Positions 26,878 through 35,299 of a stretch of 64,000 bases of DNA are shown here, piece after piece. The stretch is taken from the NCBI GenBank assembly GCA_904384225.1, contig CAJFJV010000006.1, forward strand, positions 18,613 through 82,612, read 5' to 3'. The position numbers and the translations under genes are program-made. Source of the stretch: an uncultured Oscillospiraceae bacterium (GTDB taxonomy: Bacteria; Bacillota; Clostridia; Oscillospirales; Ruminococcaceae). The notes under the pieces were generated by a model that was not told the DNA's origin, did no database searches, and was given only the letters and a program-made list of their open reading frames with translations. The first letter of the stretch is position 1; every line of letters starts with the position of its first letter.

Positions 26878-27430
26878 GGCTGTTTTCCCGATCTATCAGC
26901 GCCTTCGCCTTCAAAACAGCTGCTATCGTTTTTCCATCAGTCAATCTGTTGTCCATGATCATATCATAAATCGCATGCAAAGAATATGTTTCTACATCAA
27001 GAAATTCATCATCATCCAAATGCTGTTGTGTTGCAACCAGCCCTCTTGCCAGATACATGTGTATCACTTCCAAATCATATGCAACAGAAGGCCGAAATTC
27101 CCCCATATAGATAAGTTCGGACGCTTTCATTCCGATTTCCTCTTCCAATTCACGGTTCGCCGCATCCACCGGCTGCTCTCCTGCATCCAGCTTACCCGCC
27201 GGAATTTCAAGCACTGCTTCCCCAAAAGGGTAGCGGTACTGGCGCACCATATATGTCGTTCCATCCGGCATAACCGGTACCACACACACTGCACCGACAT
27301 GCTCAATCACTTCGCGCAGTGCCTCTCTTCCATTGGGTAAAAGCACAGTATCTACACGAAGATTCACGATTTTCCCCTCGTAAATCCGTTTACTTTGGAT
27401 TTGTTTCTCTTCCAGTGGCATCGTATTCAT
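26867..27430 (-). CDS. nudF: NUDIX hydrolase, ADP-ribose pyrophosphatase type
   Basis: 187 aa. The Nudix box is complete: GKLDAGEQPVDAANRELEEE followed by IGM (Gx5Ex7REUxEExGU), about residues 77-99. The upstream VVPVMPDGTTYMVRQYRYPFG is typical of ADP-ribose pyrophosphatases, which cut ADP-ribose to AMP and ribose 5-phosphate. AAAGGAGC sits nine bases before the ATG. It shares a transcript with the PrcB-like gene. Confidence 0.9.
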   Translation of the reverse strand: MNTMPLEEKQIQSKRIYEGKIVNLRVDTVLLPNGREALREVIEHVGAVCVVPVMPDGTTYMVRQYRYPFGEAVLEIPAGKLDAGEQPVDAANRELEEEIGMKASELIYMGEFRPSVAYDLEVIHMYLARGLVATQQHLDDDEFLDVETYSLHAIYDMIMDNRLTDGKTIAAVLKAKALIDRENSLEK

Positions 27431-27465
27431 AATACAAAGCTCCTTTAAAGCATTACTATATTGCC

Positions 27466-27494
27466 ATCATAACGCATTCCGCTTTTTTTTTCAA
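27466..27494 (-). promoter_or_regulatory. Promoter of nudF
   Basis: Minus strand -35 TTGAAA, 17-bp spacer, -10 TATGAT, about 35 bases upstream of the start. Confidence 0.65.
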
Positions 27495-27601
27495 GCGTTT
27501 GCTTCAATATCATTTTACAGTATGCGGAAATTATCCTTTGTTTTTGATATCAAGCGTATGTTGATAGATTGCCTCTATTCGGAAACATTGCACAGAAAAG
27601 C

Positions 27602-27630
27602 TTGATGATTTGTCCTTTCTATGCTATACT
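27602..27630 (+). promoter_or_regulatory. Promoter of the 27.7-kb small gene
   Basis: -35 TTGATG, 17-bp spacer, extended -10 TGcTATACT, about 33 bases before the GTG start. Confidence 0.65.
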
Positions 27631-27662
27631 AAATTTATCAAAACGACGGGAGATGACTCAGT

Positions 27663-28034
27663 GTGACAGGCTACTACCCCTATCAATATACGGCGCCGAA
27701 TGCAACTGCGGATTTTATGCTGCCGATCCCTTTTATGACGGTTTTTGATTCCATGGCAGCTATTCAGGCCAAAACGGGAAATATTGCTGGATTCCATATT
27801 GAGTCGGTTGATCGGATGCGTTATCAAATCTGGTTGTCTACCGGCGTCAATGCATATAGCTGGGGCGAATATGTCAACATCAATTTTTTTGAGCCACAGC
27901 CCGGCATGACGCGCATTATTATTGAATCCCGTCCAAGAGGGCCGCAGCAGGCCGCTTATCAGGTACACCAATACAACGTAAACACGGTTTATTCTTATAT
28001 TATTGCAATGTTCAGTCAACCGCCGGTATATTAA
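27663..28034 (+). CDS. Small protein of unknown function
   Basis: 123 aa, GTG start preceded by a GGGAG site, with its own promoter and terminator, so it is a real transcription unit. The sequence is beta-rich with many Tyr and Gln (ends YNVNTVYSYIIAMFSQPPVY). A central SVDRMRYQIWLSTGVNAYSW then GEYVNINFFEPQPGMTRIII suggests a small alpha/beta fold like those binding lipids or ligands. No signal peptide or membrane span. I do not recognise the family. Confidence 0.65.
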   Translation: MTGYYPYQYTAPNATADFMLPIPFMTVFDSMAAIQAKTGNIAGFHIESVDRMRYQIWLSTGVNAYSWGEYVNINFFEPQPGMTRIIIESRPRGPQQAAYQVHQYNVNTVYSYIIAMFSQPPVY

Positions 28035-28422
28035 GAATTTTCAAACAAAACAAAAGCATCAATCTTTACATATACGCCACCTTGCCATGCAGTACACTAA
28101 ACTGTAGCAAGGTGGTCTTTCTCATTTAAAGAAAAGCAAAAACACAATACGCAAATATCTCTCAAACCTATTACAGATCCGCAAACCTTAAATATGGTAA
28201 AAATATCACAGACAAAGCTGTAGACAACGAAATAAAGAGGTGCAGTACAGCCATCACAGCTTTATACCTTGACGCCTATTGGCCCTATATTGATGCTATT
28301 TTTCCCCAGCAACTATCTAAGTAAGGCGATATCTCAACCACAGAGAAAAAACGATTCGGCTCGAACTACAAACAGAACACACTATTAGATTTCGTTTTGA
28401 CAACGGAAAAATGAAAATTCAC
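28035..28422. other. Intergenic region, unexplained
   Basis: After the hairpin at 28076-28116 there are about 300 bases with no credible gene. One plus-strand stretch (about 28220-28323) stays open and reads like a protein C-terminus (TALYLDAYWPYIDAIF, then PQQLSK and stop) without a start or ribosome site. It may be a fossil of a lost gene or mobile element. Confidence 0.3.
28076..28116 (+). terminator. Terminator of the 27.7-kb gene
   Basis: 10-bp outer stem (GCCACCTTGC with GCAAGGTGGT, one wobble) and an inner CAGT/ACTG pairing, followed by CTTTCTC. The T-run is weak. Confidence 0.55.
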
Positions 28423-29268
28423 TTAAGACTTCTGCTTCCGATAGCGGCTGGGGCTCATACCGTAGGCTTTCTTAAATGCATTTGAGAAGTGTTCCGGCGA
28501 AGAGAAGTCCAATGCTTCAGAGATTTCCGCGATATGCCGGCGGCTGTCTTGCAGCATTGCTACAGCAGCGGAAAGCCGCGCTTCTTGTTTCTTCTGTCGA
28601 AACGTACTTCCGTAATAGTTTTTTAACAACCGCTGGGTTTGGCGCGGGCTGAACTGCAGTTGTTCGGCAAGAGCTTGCAGCGTTAGCGTACGGTATTCAT
28701 ACAGAAAGCACTCTTCGATAATAAAAGTGGATTGGCTCGCACTTCCGGAACAGGCATGATGCGGGATAACCCGCCCTTCCGCCTCATAGCTTCGGATCAG
28801 CCAAAGAATAAGCTGGCTAAGCAGCAGCTTCACCTGAAGCAGATAACCGGTACGGCCTTGTGTAAATTCCCGAAAAATACGCTGAAAAATGCTGCGGATT
28901 TCCCCGTCATCCTTTCCGAACCAAAAACGCGTATTGCAGAAAGCGCGCGAAACGGGAGAATCCAATTTGCCGCGGCTTTCTACACATAGATAGACGCAGT
29001 ATTCCTGCATGGGCTCCTCCGCATCAGGAAGCTGTGCATGAAGGACATGCGGACCAGTAACAAAAACCGAATCCGGTTCAACTGCATAACGATCATGCTC
29101 CGTCTGAAGCGTTCCCCGTCCAGCAGATATAAAGTGGATCTCATAACATCCCGTTGCATGCTTATGCGCAGGCATTGCCTGCAAAAAAGGTGCGGAAATG
29201 ATGTTGACCGCCCATACCGACATATCCTCCAGCATGAACGGCGCATTTAGACTGTACTGCGTCGGCAT
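28423..29268 (-). CDS. AraC family transcriptional regulator
   Basis: 281 aa. An N-terminal cupin-like sensing domain (HKHATGCYEIHFISAGRGTL) is joined to a C-terminal double HTH: LTLQALAEQLQFSPRQTQRL and HIAEISEALDFSSPEHFSNA, then FKKAYGMSPSRYRK. The frame opens at 29304, but AAAGGAG is eight bases before the ATG at 29268. It is divergent from the GH29 fucosidase gene and probably controls it in response to a sugar, as is usual for such pairs. Confidence 0.9.
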   Translation of the reverse strand: MPTQYSLNAPFMLEDMSVWAVNIISAPFLQAMPAHKHATGCYEIHFISAGRGTLQTEHDRYAVEPDSVFVTGPHVLHAQLPDAEEPMQEYCVYLCVESRGKLDSPVSRAFCNTRFWFGKDDGEIRSIFQRIFREFTQGRTGYLLQVKLLLSQLILWLIRSYEAEGRVIPHHACSGSASQSTFIIEECFLYEYRTLTLQALAEQLQFSPRQTQRLLKNYYGSTFRQKKQEARLSAAVAMLQDSRRHIAEISEALDFSSPEHFSNAFKKAYGMSPSRYRKQKS

Positions 29269-29346
29269 TCGCACTTCTCCTTTCATGTGATCCCAAATAG
29301 CCATTGGCCTGCGGTATGTTTGATTTATCCCTTAGAGTGTTCCTAG

Positions 29347-29377
29347 TACGACAGAGACGCCTTTGTGTTTTGTCGTA
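29347..29377. promoter_or_regulatory. Inverted repeat between araC-type gene and fucosidase
   Basis: TACGACA at 29347-29353 and TGTCGTA at 29371-29377 form a 7-bp inverted repeat around a 17-base centre, a possible regulator site. It overlaps a -35-like TTGTCG (29370-29375) that, with TAGCAT at 29393-29398, could be the fucosidase promoter. The rest of 29269-29534 shows nothing else. Confidence 0.35.
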
Positions 29378-29534
29378 TGGTGCTTTCAAGTGTAGCATGG
29401 GTGGCAGCATATGTCCAGAAAAACCTGCAAAAAGGCGACAAAACTTGCGTAGAATTGACAGATTCTTTTCTTGAAAGTCCTGAACTGCCTGTTGTAATGT
29501 GGGAAGAAAGATTCCTGCGAAGGAGGAAAACAAT

Positions 29535-31010
29535 ATGTACGACATGGCAACAGCTCTGCAAAATATTAATGAAGTGATTGCAAAAGGCTCATATGCGGAT
29601 ACATGGGAGTCGCTGTCAAACTGGAAGCCGCCAGCGTGGTATCGAAATTCTAAATTCGGTATTTTTATTCATTGGGGTGTTTATAGTGTGCCAGCCTTTG
29701 AAAACGAATGGTATCCACGCAACATGTACATTAAAGGCTCGACGGCATTTGAACACCACCTCAAAACGTATGGTGCGCACAAAAATTTCGGTTATAAGGA
29801 TTTTATCCCACTTTTCAAAGCAGAACAGTTTGATCCCGCTGCATGGGCTGCACTGTTCAAGCGGGCAGGAGCTCGGTACGTAGTCCCCGTAGCGGAACAT
29901 CATGATGGATTCCAAATGTATAAGTCTGACCTGTCCCACTGGAACGCCTCTGAAATGGGGCCTAAACGGGATGTTGTCGACGAACTGAAGGCTGCGGTTG
30001 AGGCGCAGGGGATGGCGTTGGGCGTCTCCTCCCATCGCATTGAGCATTGGTTTTTTATGGGACACGGCAAAGATTTTGAAAGCGACATCCCACAATATCC
30101 AGATCGGGATGCCCTATATTGGCCCTCGATGCCGTCACCTGAAAATAATGACGACGTATTCGGCACACCCAGCCCGGATGAAGAATTTCTAAACGACTGA
30201 CTGGTACGTACATGCGAATTGATCGACCGTTACCGCCCGCGCATCCTCTATTTTGACTGGTGGATCCAACACGTAAAAGCAAAACCGTATCTCAAAAAGA
30301 TAGCAGCCTTCTATTATAACCGGGCCGCTGAATGGGGGATGGAAGTTGCCATCAATTATAAGCACGATGCGTTTTTATTCGGTACGGCGATACCTGACAT
30401 TGAGCGCGGGCAAATGGCGGACATCAAGCCGTATTTCTGGCAGACTGACACGGCGATAGCGTTAAATTCCTGGTGTTACACTGAAAACAATGATTTCCGG
30501 CCGGCGACAGATATCCTGTGCGATCTTGTGGATATTGTCAGCAAAAATGGCTGCCTGCTGCTCAATGTCGGGCCAAAGGCAGATGGCACGATTTCCAACG
30601 AGGACACCGCAGTGCTCACGGCAATTGGAGACTGGATGTCTGTGAACGGTGAGGCCATCTACGACACGCATGTCTGGAAGACATTTGGTGAAGGCCCCAC
30701 GAAAGTTCAAGACGGCCATTTCTCAGATGCCATCAAGAAAAATTTTACCAGTGCGGATTTCCGCTTCACCGCAAAAGGCGACAAACTGTATGCCTTTGCT
30801 ATGAAGCCAAGCAAAAACGGCGAATACTGTATCCGCTCCCTGCGGATGCAACCGCATATAGCCGGTACAGTCTTTCACGGCCTCATTGAACGTGTTGAGG
30901 TACTTGGGACAGAGCAAACACCGGAATGGAAACGCGATAGCGACGGGCTGCATATCCGTACATCCTTTAGCACGGACGCCCCTATCGTTTTCCGCATTTC
31001 ATTAAGCTAA
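29535..31010 (+). pseudogene. GH29 alpha-L-fucosidase interrupted by one in-frame UGA
   Basis: One continuous frame of 491 codons broken only by TGA at 30198-30200 (codon 222). Before it: WYRNSKFGIFIHWGVYSVPA and VVPVAEHHDGFQMYKSDLSH, the GH29 core. After it: LVRTCELIDRYRPRILYFDW with the probable nucleophile Asp at codon 241, then the C-terminal beta domain. The family reads DWL at this point, so TGA replaces Trp TGG by one base. Without readthrough the 221-aa product lacks the nucleophile. AAGGAGG precedes the ATG at 29535. Downstream codons look intact, so the change is recent, is read through, or is a sequence error. Confidence 0.85.
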
Positions 31011-31149
31011 AACATCTACAGCCTTATCTTGCATACGGTTGGCTTTGATATATTCAAAAAATTGTAAGCTGCCGCTGATGCGCTTTTTACAGCTGTACTC
31101 CTGCTTCGGGCACTAAAAAGGGATACAGGCTGTTGCTTTTGCCGTTTCA

Positions 31150-32013
31150 TTAAAGCATTATGATGCCGCATGCTACACCCAAACAGTTTTTGCGGTGAAG
31201 CGCAGCTTTTTGCAACGCAGTCCTGCAAGGATAGTCCGCGTTTTTTCGAAAACGCTTCCCATAAATACGGCGGAGTGCTTCTGACTGATCGGTACTTTTC
31301 CCAATAATAGAAAACCGCCCTGCAAACTGTACAATATTGCTGGTGTCTGGCAGGAGCCGGCGCATATCGGGATATAAGAGCCATGAAAAGCAAAAGAAAG
31401 CCTTTGCATGATGTTCCGGGAAAAAGCGCGAAAAAAATTCTTTTGCCTGTATAAAGGAACGGTCACATTCATCCGGTGTTAGGATGCTTTTAGCCGGAAT
31501 ATGTATATTGAGTAACGGCGTGCCTTCTGGAAGAAGCGTTTTTGCATTTTCCGCAAAATGCATATAGCCCCCTTCTTCCAAAACCGGGTAGGGAAACATG
31601 GAGAAAAGCTGAAACTGCAGCTGCCCTAAACGAAACAGTTTCCCGCCAAGATGATGCCGCAGCCATATCGCATCGTCCATTGTCAAGCCATACTCCCCGT
31701 TCTGTTTCCGGTAAAGCACCGCACGGCGCGCGATATCCTCCATGGTATCACAATACACAGTATATGGTATCCCCTTTTCTTTATAAAAAGGGTACGTGTC
31801 GGCCGCGTGCAGCAAGGCGCAGTATAATCTGGTTTTGGGATGGTAGCGCCGCACCGGAAAATCCTCCGGTCCCCCATCCCAGCCATATGCAGCCTTTCGC
31901 ATAATCTGTGTTCTCGGATCATCAACCGCCTTTTGCAAGGAAGAAAAAACATCCGGCATGCCTATGCCCGCTGTCAGCTTCTTGATAATCTCCATCTGCA
32001 TTGTTTTTTCCAA
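31150..32013 (-). CDS. GNAT-like acyltransferase (NAT_N/GNAT_C domains)
   Basis: About 287 aa, matching a two-domain family: an N-terminal domain (YHPKTRLYCALLHAADTYPF, then MEDIARRAV) and the GNAT-like C-terminal domain with LNIHIPAKSILTPDECDRSF and HAKAFFCFSWLLYPDMRRLL. The family is annotated as acyltransferase of unknown substrate and is frequent in Clostridia near carbohydrate genes. TTG at 32013 is nine bases from GGAGA; an ATG at 32001 is an alternative. A terminator separates it from the glycosidase gene upstream. Confidence 0.7.
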   Translation of the reverse strand: MEKTMQMEIIKKLTAGIGMPDVFSSLQKAVDDPRTQIMRKAAYGWDGGPEDFPVRRYHPKTRLYCALLHAADTYPFYKEKGIPYTVYCDTMEDIARRAVLYRKQNGEYGLTMDDAIWLRHHLGGKLFRLGQLQFQLFSMFPYPVLEEGGYMHFAENAKTLLPEGTPLLNIHIPAKSILTPDECDRSFIQAKEFFSRFFPEHHAKAFFCFSWLLYPDMRRLLPDTSNIVQFAGRFSIIGKSTDQSEALRRIYGKRFRKNADYPCRTALQKAALHRKNCLGVACGIIML

Positions 32014-32052
32014 TTTTATTCGTCTCCTTTTAATCCGGAGACTTTTCAAACA

Positions 32053-32090
32053 TAAAAATCCCCGGGAAATAGCATAATTCTCCCGGGGAT
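32053..32090 (-). terminator. Terminator of the six-hairpin glycosidase gene
   Basis: 10-bp stem ATCCCCGGGA with its complement and a 13-base loop; read leftward it ends in TTTTTATG. Confidence 0.8.
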
Positions 32091-32253
32091 CTTTTGTTTG
32101 CTTCCAAACAATAATTCTTATTGCACATACCGGGAGCTATACAGCAAATTCATAAAATCCTTTTTCACTGCAATCGCCCCTTTCTTCTGCCCAATATTGT
32201 TTTTATTGTAATATGGGAATACCCATCTGTCAAGATAAAGCGTCCGCCCCTGA

Positions 32254-33378
32254 TCAGCCTGCATTTAGGTATCGTTTTGCTGCGCCATAGGTATTGGCCG
32301 CGCTGACAACAAAGTGATTTAGTTTTTGATACGATCCATTTATGCATTCAAAAACGCCCTGATTTTTAAAATAGGAAACAACATCCAAAAGCGTTTTATG
32401 CGCAAGTTCCGGCTCCACAGGAGCAACCGCATCCACAAACCATCCGGTTGCTGTAGCCCAATAAGCACCATTTTGGTACTCTCCCTGCGGCACGGGAAGC
32501 AAAAGGCGGTGCCAATATTCTTCTGGCGCAGTGTGCCGGAGCTGCCCGTGCTCTAAAATCCCCTTTGCATGGAGAATCAGCCAATTCTGTATACTTCGAA
32601 TGCAGCCAACGCTCAACGGAAATCCAACTGAAAGTGCGTAACAGCTGCCCCACACATCTATCTGGCGGCAGTCTTTGCTTGCGGCGAGCAGCATCCCGCT
32701 CTCTTTTTCATAAAATACATTTTCAAGCTCTTTTGCTATCCGGCCAGCCACTTGCTCCATATCTCTATCACAGATTCCCATTGCACGCAGCCTTGCTGTA
32801 AGCATGCGGCACGCTCGCCAAAGCAGGATGGATTCCATCATCAAGGCCCCCGTTTTGCCGATGCAGTCCGTAAATCCATAAGGGGAATGAGGATGATGCG
32901 GATCATTCCAAACCAATCCATGCTGTTCAAGCGGAATACACATTAAGCCGCGCCGCAATTCCCCAATATACTTTTCGACCAGTTCCTTCGCCCTATCTGC
33001 ATCCACCCGATCCAACAGCAAAGCGAAAACAATCGCAAGGAAAGGGGTGTTATCTAAGTTCGCCTCGCCGCAGGGCAGATCCGGATTCCCGGCAGAATAA
33101 ATCGCCGTTCCATGCGTATCTACCCGGTCAGGATACCAGCCGTCCGTTTGCCGTTGGTGGGAGAGAAGATATTCCACCCCGTCCTGCAGCAGTGCATCGG
33201 GAATCAGATCTCCCGCATATTCCGCCATATAGGCGAAATCCCGTGTCCAAAGCGCATCGTAATTTCCCATTCCATCCGGCGTCAAAATGGTAATCCCGGA
33301 ATCTGTTTTTCTTTTGCAGCCTTCAAGTTCTTCTTCGGTCCATTTTTTTAGCTCCCGGCAAATTTCTTTTGAAGTCAT
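32254..33378 (-). CDS. Six-hairpin glycosidase-like protein
   Basis: 374-aa (alpha/alpha)6-barrel protein. Typical segments are TPDGMGNYDALWTRDFAYMA (residues 33-52), LDNTPFLAIVFALLLDRVDA, CIGKTGALMMESILLWRACR and the closing EYQNGAYWATATGWFVDAVA. This pattern is shared by glycogen-debranching, GH15- and GH63-type domains; which family cannot be fixed from this view. It has no signal peptide, so it likely acts on imported oligosaccharide. AAAGGGAATTTTCC precedes the ATG. Confidence 0.7.
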   Translation of the reverse strand: MTSKEICRELKKWTEEELEGCKRKTDSGITILTPDGMGNYDALWTRDFAYMAEYAGDLIPDALLQDGVEYLLSHQRQTDGWYPDRVDTHGTAIYSAGNPDLPCGEANLDNTPFLAIVFALLLDRVDADRAKELVEKYIGELRRGLMCIPLEQHGLVWNDPHHPHSPYGFTDCIGKTGALMMESILLWRACRMLTARLRAMGICDRDMEQVAGRIAKELENVFYEKESGMLLAASKDCRQIDVWGSCYALSVGFPLSVGCIRSIQNWLILHAKGILEHGQLRHTAPEEYWHRLLLPVPQGEYQNGAYWATATGWFVDAVAPVEPELAHKTLLDVVSYFKNQGVFECINGSYQKLNHFVVSAANTYGAAKRYLNAG

Positions 33379-33399
33379 GGAAAATTCCCTTTCTGTTTC

Positions 33400-34200
33400 T
33401 TATTTTACGCCTAAGCGCATCCGATAACAAAAATCCATCTGGAATGAAGTATGCCCATATACGCGAAAAACCGTATCGTAAAACTGTTTCATGTCTGCTT
33501 CGATCTTTTGAGGATACATGCGCAAAATCGTCTGTATCCCCCCTTGGCTCAGCATCAACCCACAAATCCGCCGGGAGGTGGCCTCCTCACGGTTTGCAAA
33601 AACGATCTCTCGCGTATATTGAAATTGTCCGGATTGCTGAATATTTTGAAGATGATGCTCTTTGGGAAACCGCACAAAGGTATTGCGGATATCAGGAAGT
33701 TCCGCTTCCAGTTCCTGTTCCCTCTGCCGCAGTTTAAGATAGGCCTTTTCCACCCGCCAATCACATACGGGCGGCCAATCGCAGTCCACTGTCGCAAAAA
33801 TGCCGCCCGGCTTTAAGATACGCCCCGCTTCCCGCAGCGTTGCCTGCGGATCCATCCAATGGAATGACTGTGAACAAATCACCACATCAGCATATGCTTT
33901 CGGCAAACCGGTCTCATGGGCAAAACCACGGATCAATGTAGTATCTTGCAAGTTTTTCGCCCTTGCACAGTTCAACATATCTTCACTGGGGTCCACCCCT
34001 ATGATCCGTTGGGCCCTTCCTTGCCACACCAGCAAGGACAACCCCGTCCCACAGCCCAGATCCACTACTGTATGCGGCTTGTGCCCCAGCCAGCGCTCTG
34101 CTATTTCTGCCGGATAGGACGGCATCTTCGGCCGTGTTTCATCATAGGTGTCCGCAAACCGGCGGAACCGGTCCGCATTTTTTTGAAGTTCCTCAAACAT
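33400..34200 (-). CDS. Class I SAM-dependent methyltransferase
   Basis: 266 aa. The SAM-binding motif I is VVDLGCGTGLSLLVW near residues 45-59, motif II is IGVDPSEDML, and QSFHWMDPQATLREAGRILK then PGGIFATVD closes the Methyltransf_11 fold. The frame is open to 34356, but the ATG at 34200 has AAAAGGGGAT upstream and begins the normal N-terminus. Sixteen bases separate it from the FkbM-type gene, so the two are probably cotranscribed. Substrate unknown. Confidence 0.88.
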   Translation of the reverse strand: MFEELQKNADRFRRFADTYDETRPKMPSYPAEIAERWLGHKPHTVVDLGCGTGLSLLVWQGRAQRIIGVDPSEDMLNCARAKNLQDTTLIRGFAHETGLPKAYADVVICSQSFHWMDPQATLREAGRILKPGGIFATVDCDWPPVCDWRVEKAYLKLRQREQELEAELPDIRNTFVRFPKEHHLQNIQQSGQFQYTREIVFANREEATSRRICGLMLSQGGIQTILRMYPQKIEADMKQFYDTVFRVYGHTSFQMDFCYRMRLGVK

Positions 34201-34216
34201 AGCCAATATCCCCTTT

Positions 34217-35299
34217 TTATTTGACTTTAAAATAGTAATTTGTTTCCCATGCCGGGACATATGGATGATGGCGCAAAAAAACAGTATAGTCGGGACAAAT
34301 CGAAAGGACTTGCTCCGGTATGGCGAACAGATCCTCATTTTTATGATAAGCCGCAATTTCCATATCCGGATGGCATCGGAGAATCGTTTCCTTTGCTCCT
34401 GCTATAGCCCGCGATTCTGAACCTTCCACGTCAAACTTAATGAAATCTACTGGTATATCCTGTGCTATTCGGTCCAACGCATTCCCCGCAACAGGCAGAG
34501 TCCCTTCCAGCAGCAAAGCAGAGCCCCTTCCTCTTTTTCCTTTTTTAACAAATAGCGTCTCCTGTCTGTCCCATGCGGCAGCATTAACGATATCGATCTT
34601 TTCCCATTTGTGCTCCCGTGCTTTTTTCTGAAGCTTTTCACAGTTTTTAGGGTCGGGTTCCACGGCCGTAATCCTGCTATAATGACCATCTGTTTCCAGT
34701 ATAAAAGCGCCAACCGTATCCCCGTTATATGCACCAAGATCAACATAATGCTTTTTTTGGCTTACATCCAAAAGTGTCCAAGCTTCTTGATGCAGTGTTT
34801 CACATCCGCGCAAATATTCTATTTTCCCTGTCAGTTTATACTGGAGCACTGCTTGAAAAACGGCCCTTGACTGTTCATCTGCAAGCAGATGATACGCCGC
34901 AGCCAATTCCTGTTCATGGCGCCTAACATAAGATAAATCAAATACGCTTCCGTCTGTCTGGACTACCGGGACGTCCGGTGCATAAAAATCACACTGGCGG
35001 CTTATCTGATTCAGGCGTGAAAGCATCGGCTCATAGTCCACAGCAAAGCACAAAAGCGCTGTCATATTGGGATTCTCCTCCAATACGTCACGATACCGGC
35101 GGACCGGAAATCCTCGAAAGCTGTGTCCGCGTACAAAAGCGTCGCTTGCAAAAATCCCCTGTATCGAAATACCGCGCGACAAAAGCACGTTTAAAATCTT
35201 ATCCGCCCCGTCCCCCATCCCATAAAGGAAGATCGGCCGCTGCGTTTTGGCAAGATACGCCCAAAGATCCTCCCGGGGAAGAGGAAATGGGAGGCTCAT
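34217..35299 (-). CDS. FkbM family methyltransferase
   Basis: 360 aa. The N-terminal half (about 1-140) is a Rossmann-like region (PIFLYGMGDGADKILNVLLS); the C-terminal half is the FkbM methyltransferase with YVDLGAYNGDTVGAFILE (about 186-203), AVEPDPKNCEKL and the family hallmark IKFDVEGSESRAIAGAKETI. FkbM enzymes O-methylate sugars or polyketides. The ATG overlaps the M42 peptidase stop (ATGA), indicating coupling. Confidence 0.88.
   Translation of the reverse strand: MSLPFPLPREDLWAYLAKTQRPIFLYGMGDGADKILNVLLSRGISIQGIFASDAFVRGHSFRGFPVRRYRDVLEENPNMTALLCFAVDYEPMLSRLNQISRQCDFYAPDVPVVQTDGSVFDLSYVRRHEQELAAAYHLLADEQSRAVFQAVLQYKLTGKIEYLRGCETLHQEAWTLLDVSQKKHYVDLGAYNGDTVGAFILETDGHYSRITAVEPDPKNCEKLQKKAREHKWEKIDIVNAAAWDRQETLFVKKGKRGRGSALLLEGTLPVAGNALDRIAQDIPVDFIKFDVEGSESRAIAGAKETILRCHPDMEIAAYHKNEDLFAIPEQVLSICPDYTVFLRHHPYVPAWETNYYFKVK

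Noticed and set aside
29535..31010. Genome-wide reassignment of UGA to Trp
   Set aside because: Several sound genes here end in UGA (the ABC ATPase at 697, the nucleoside hydrolase at 669, the PH-domain protein at 3642), so UGA is a stop in this organism.
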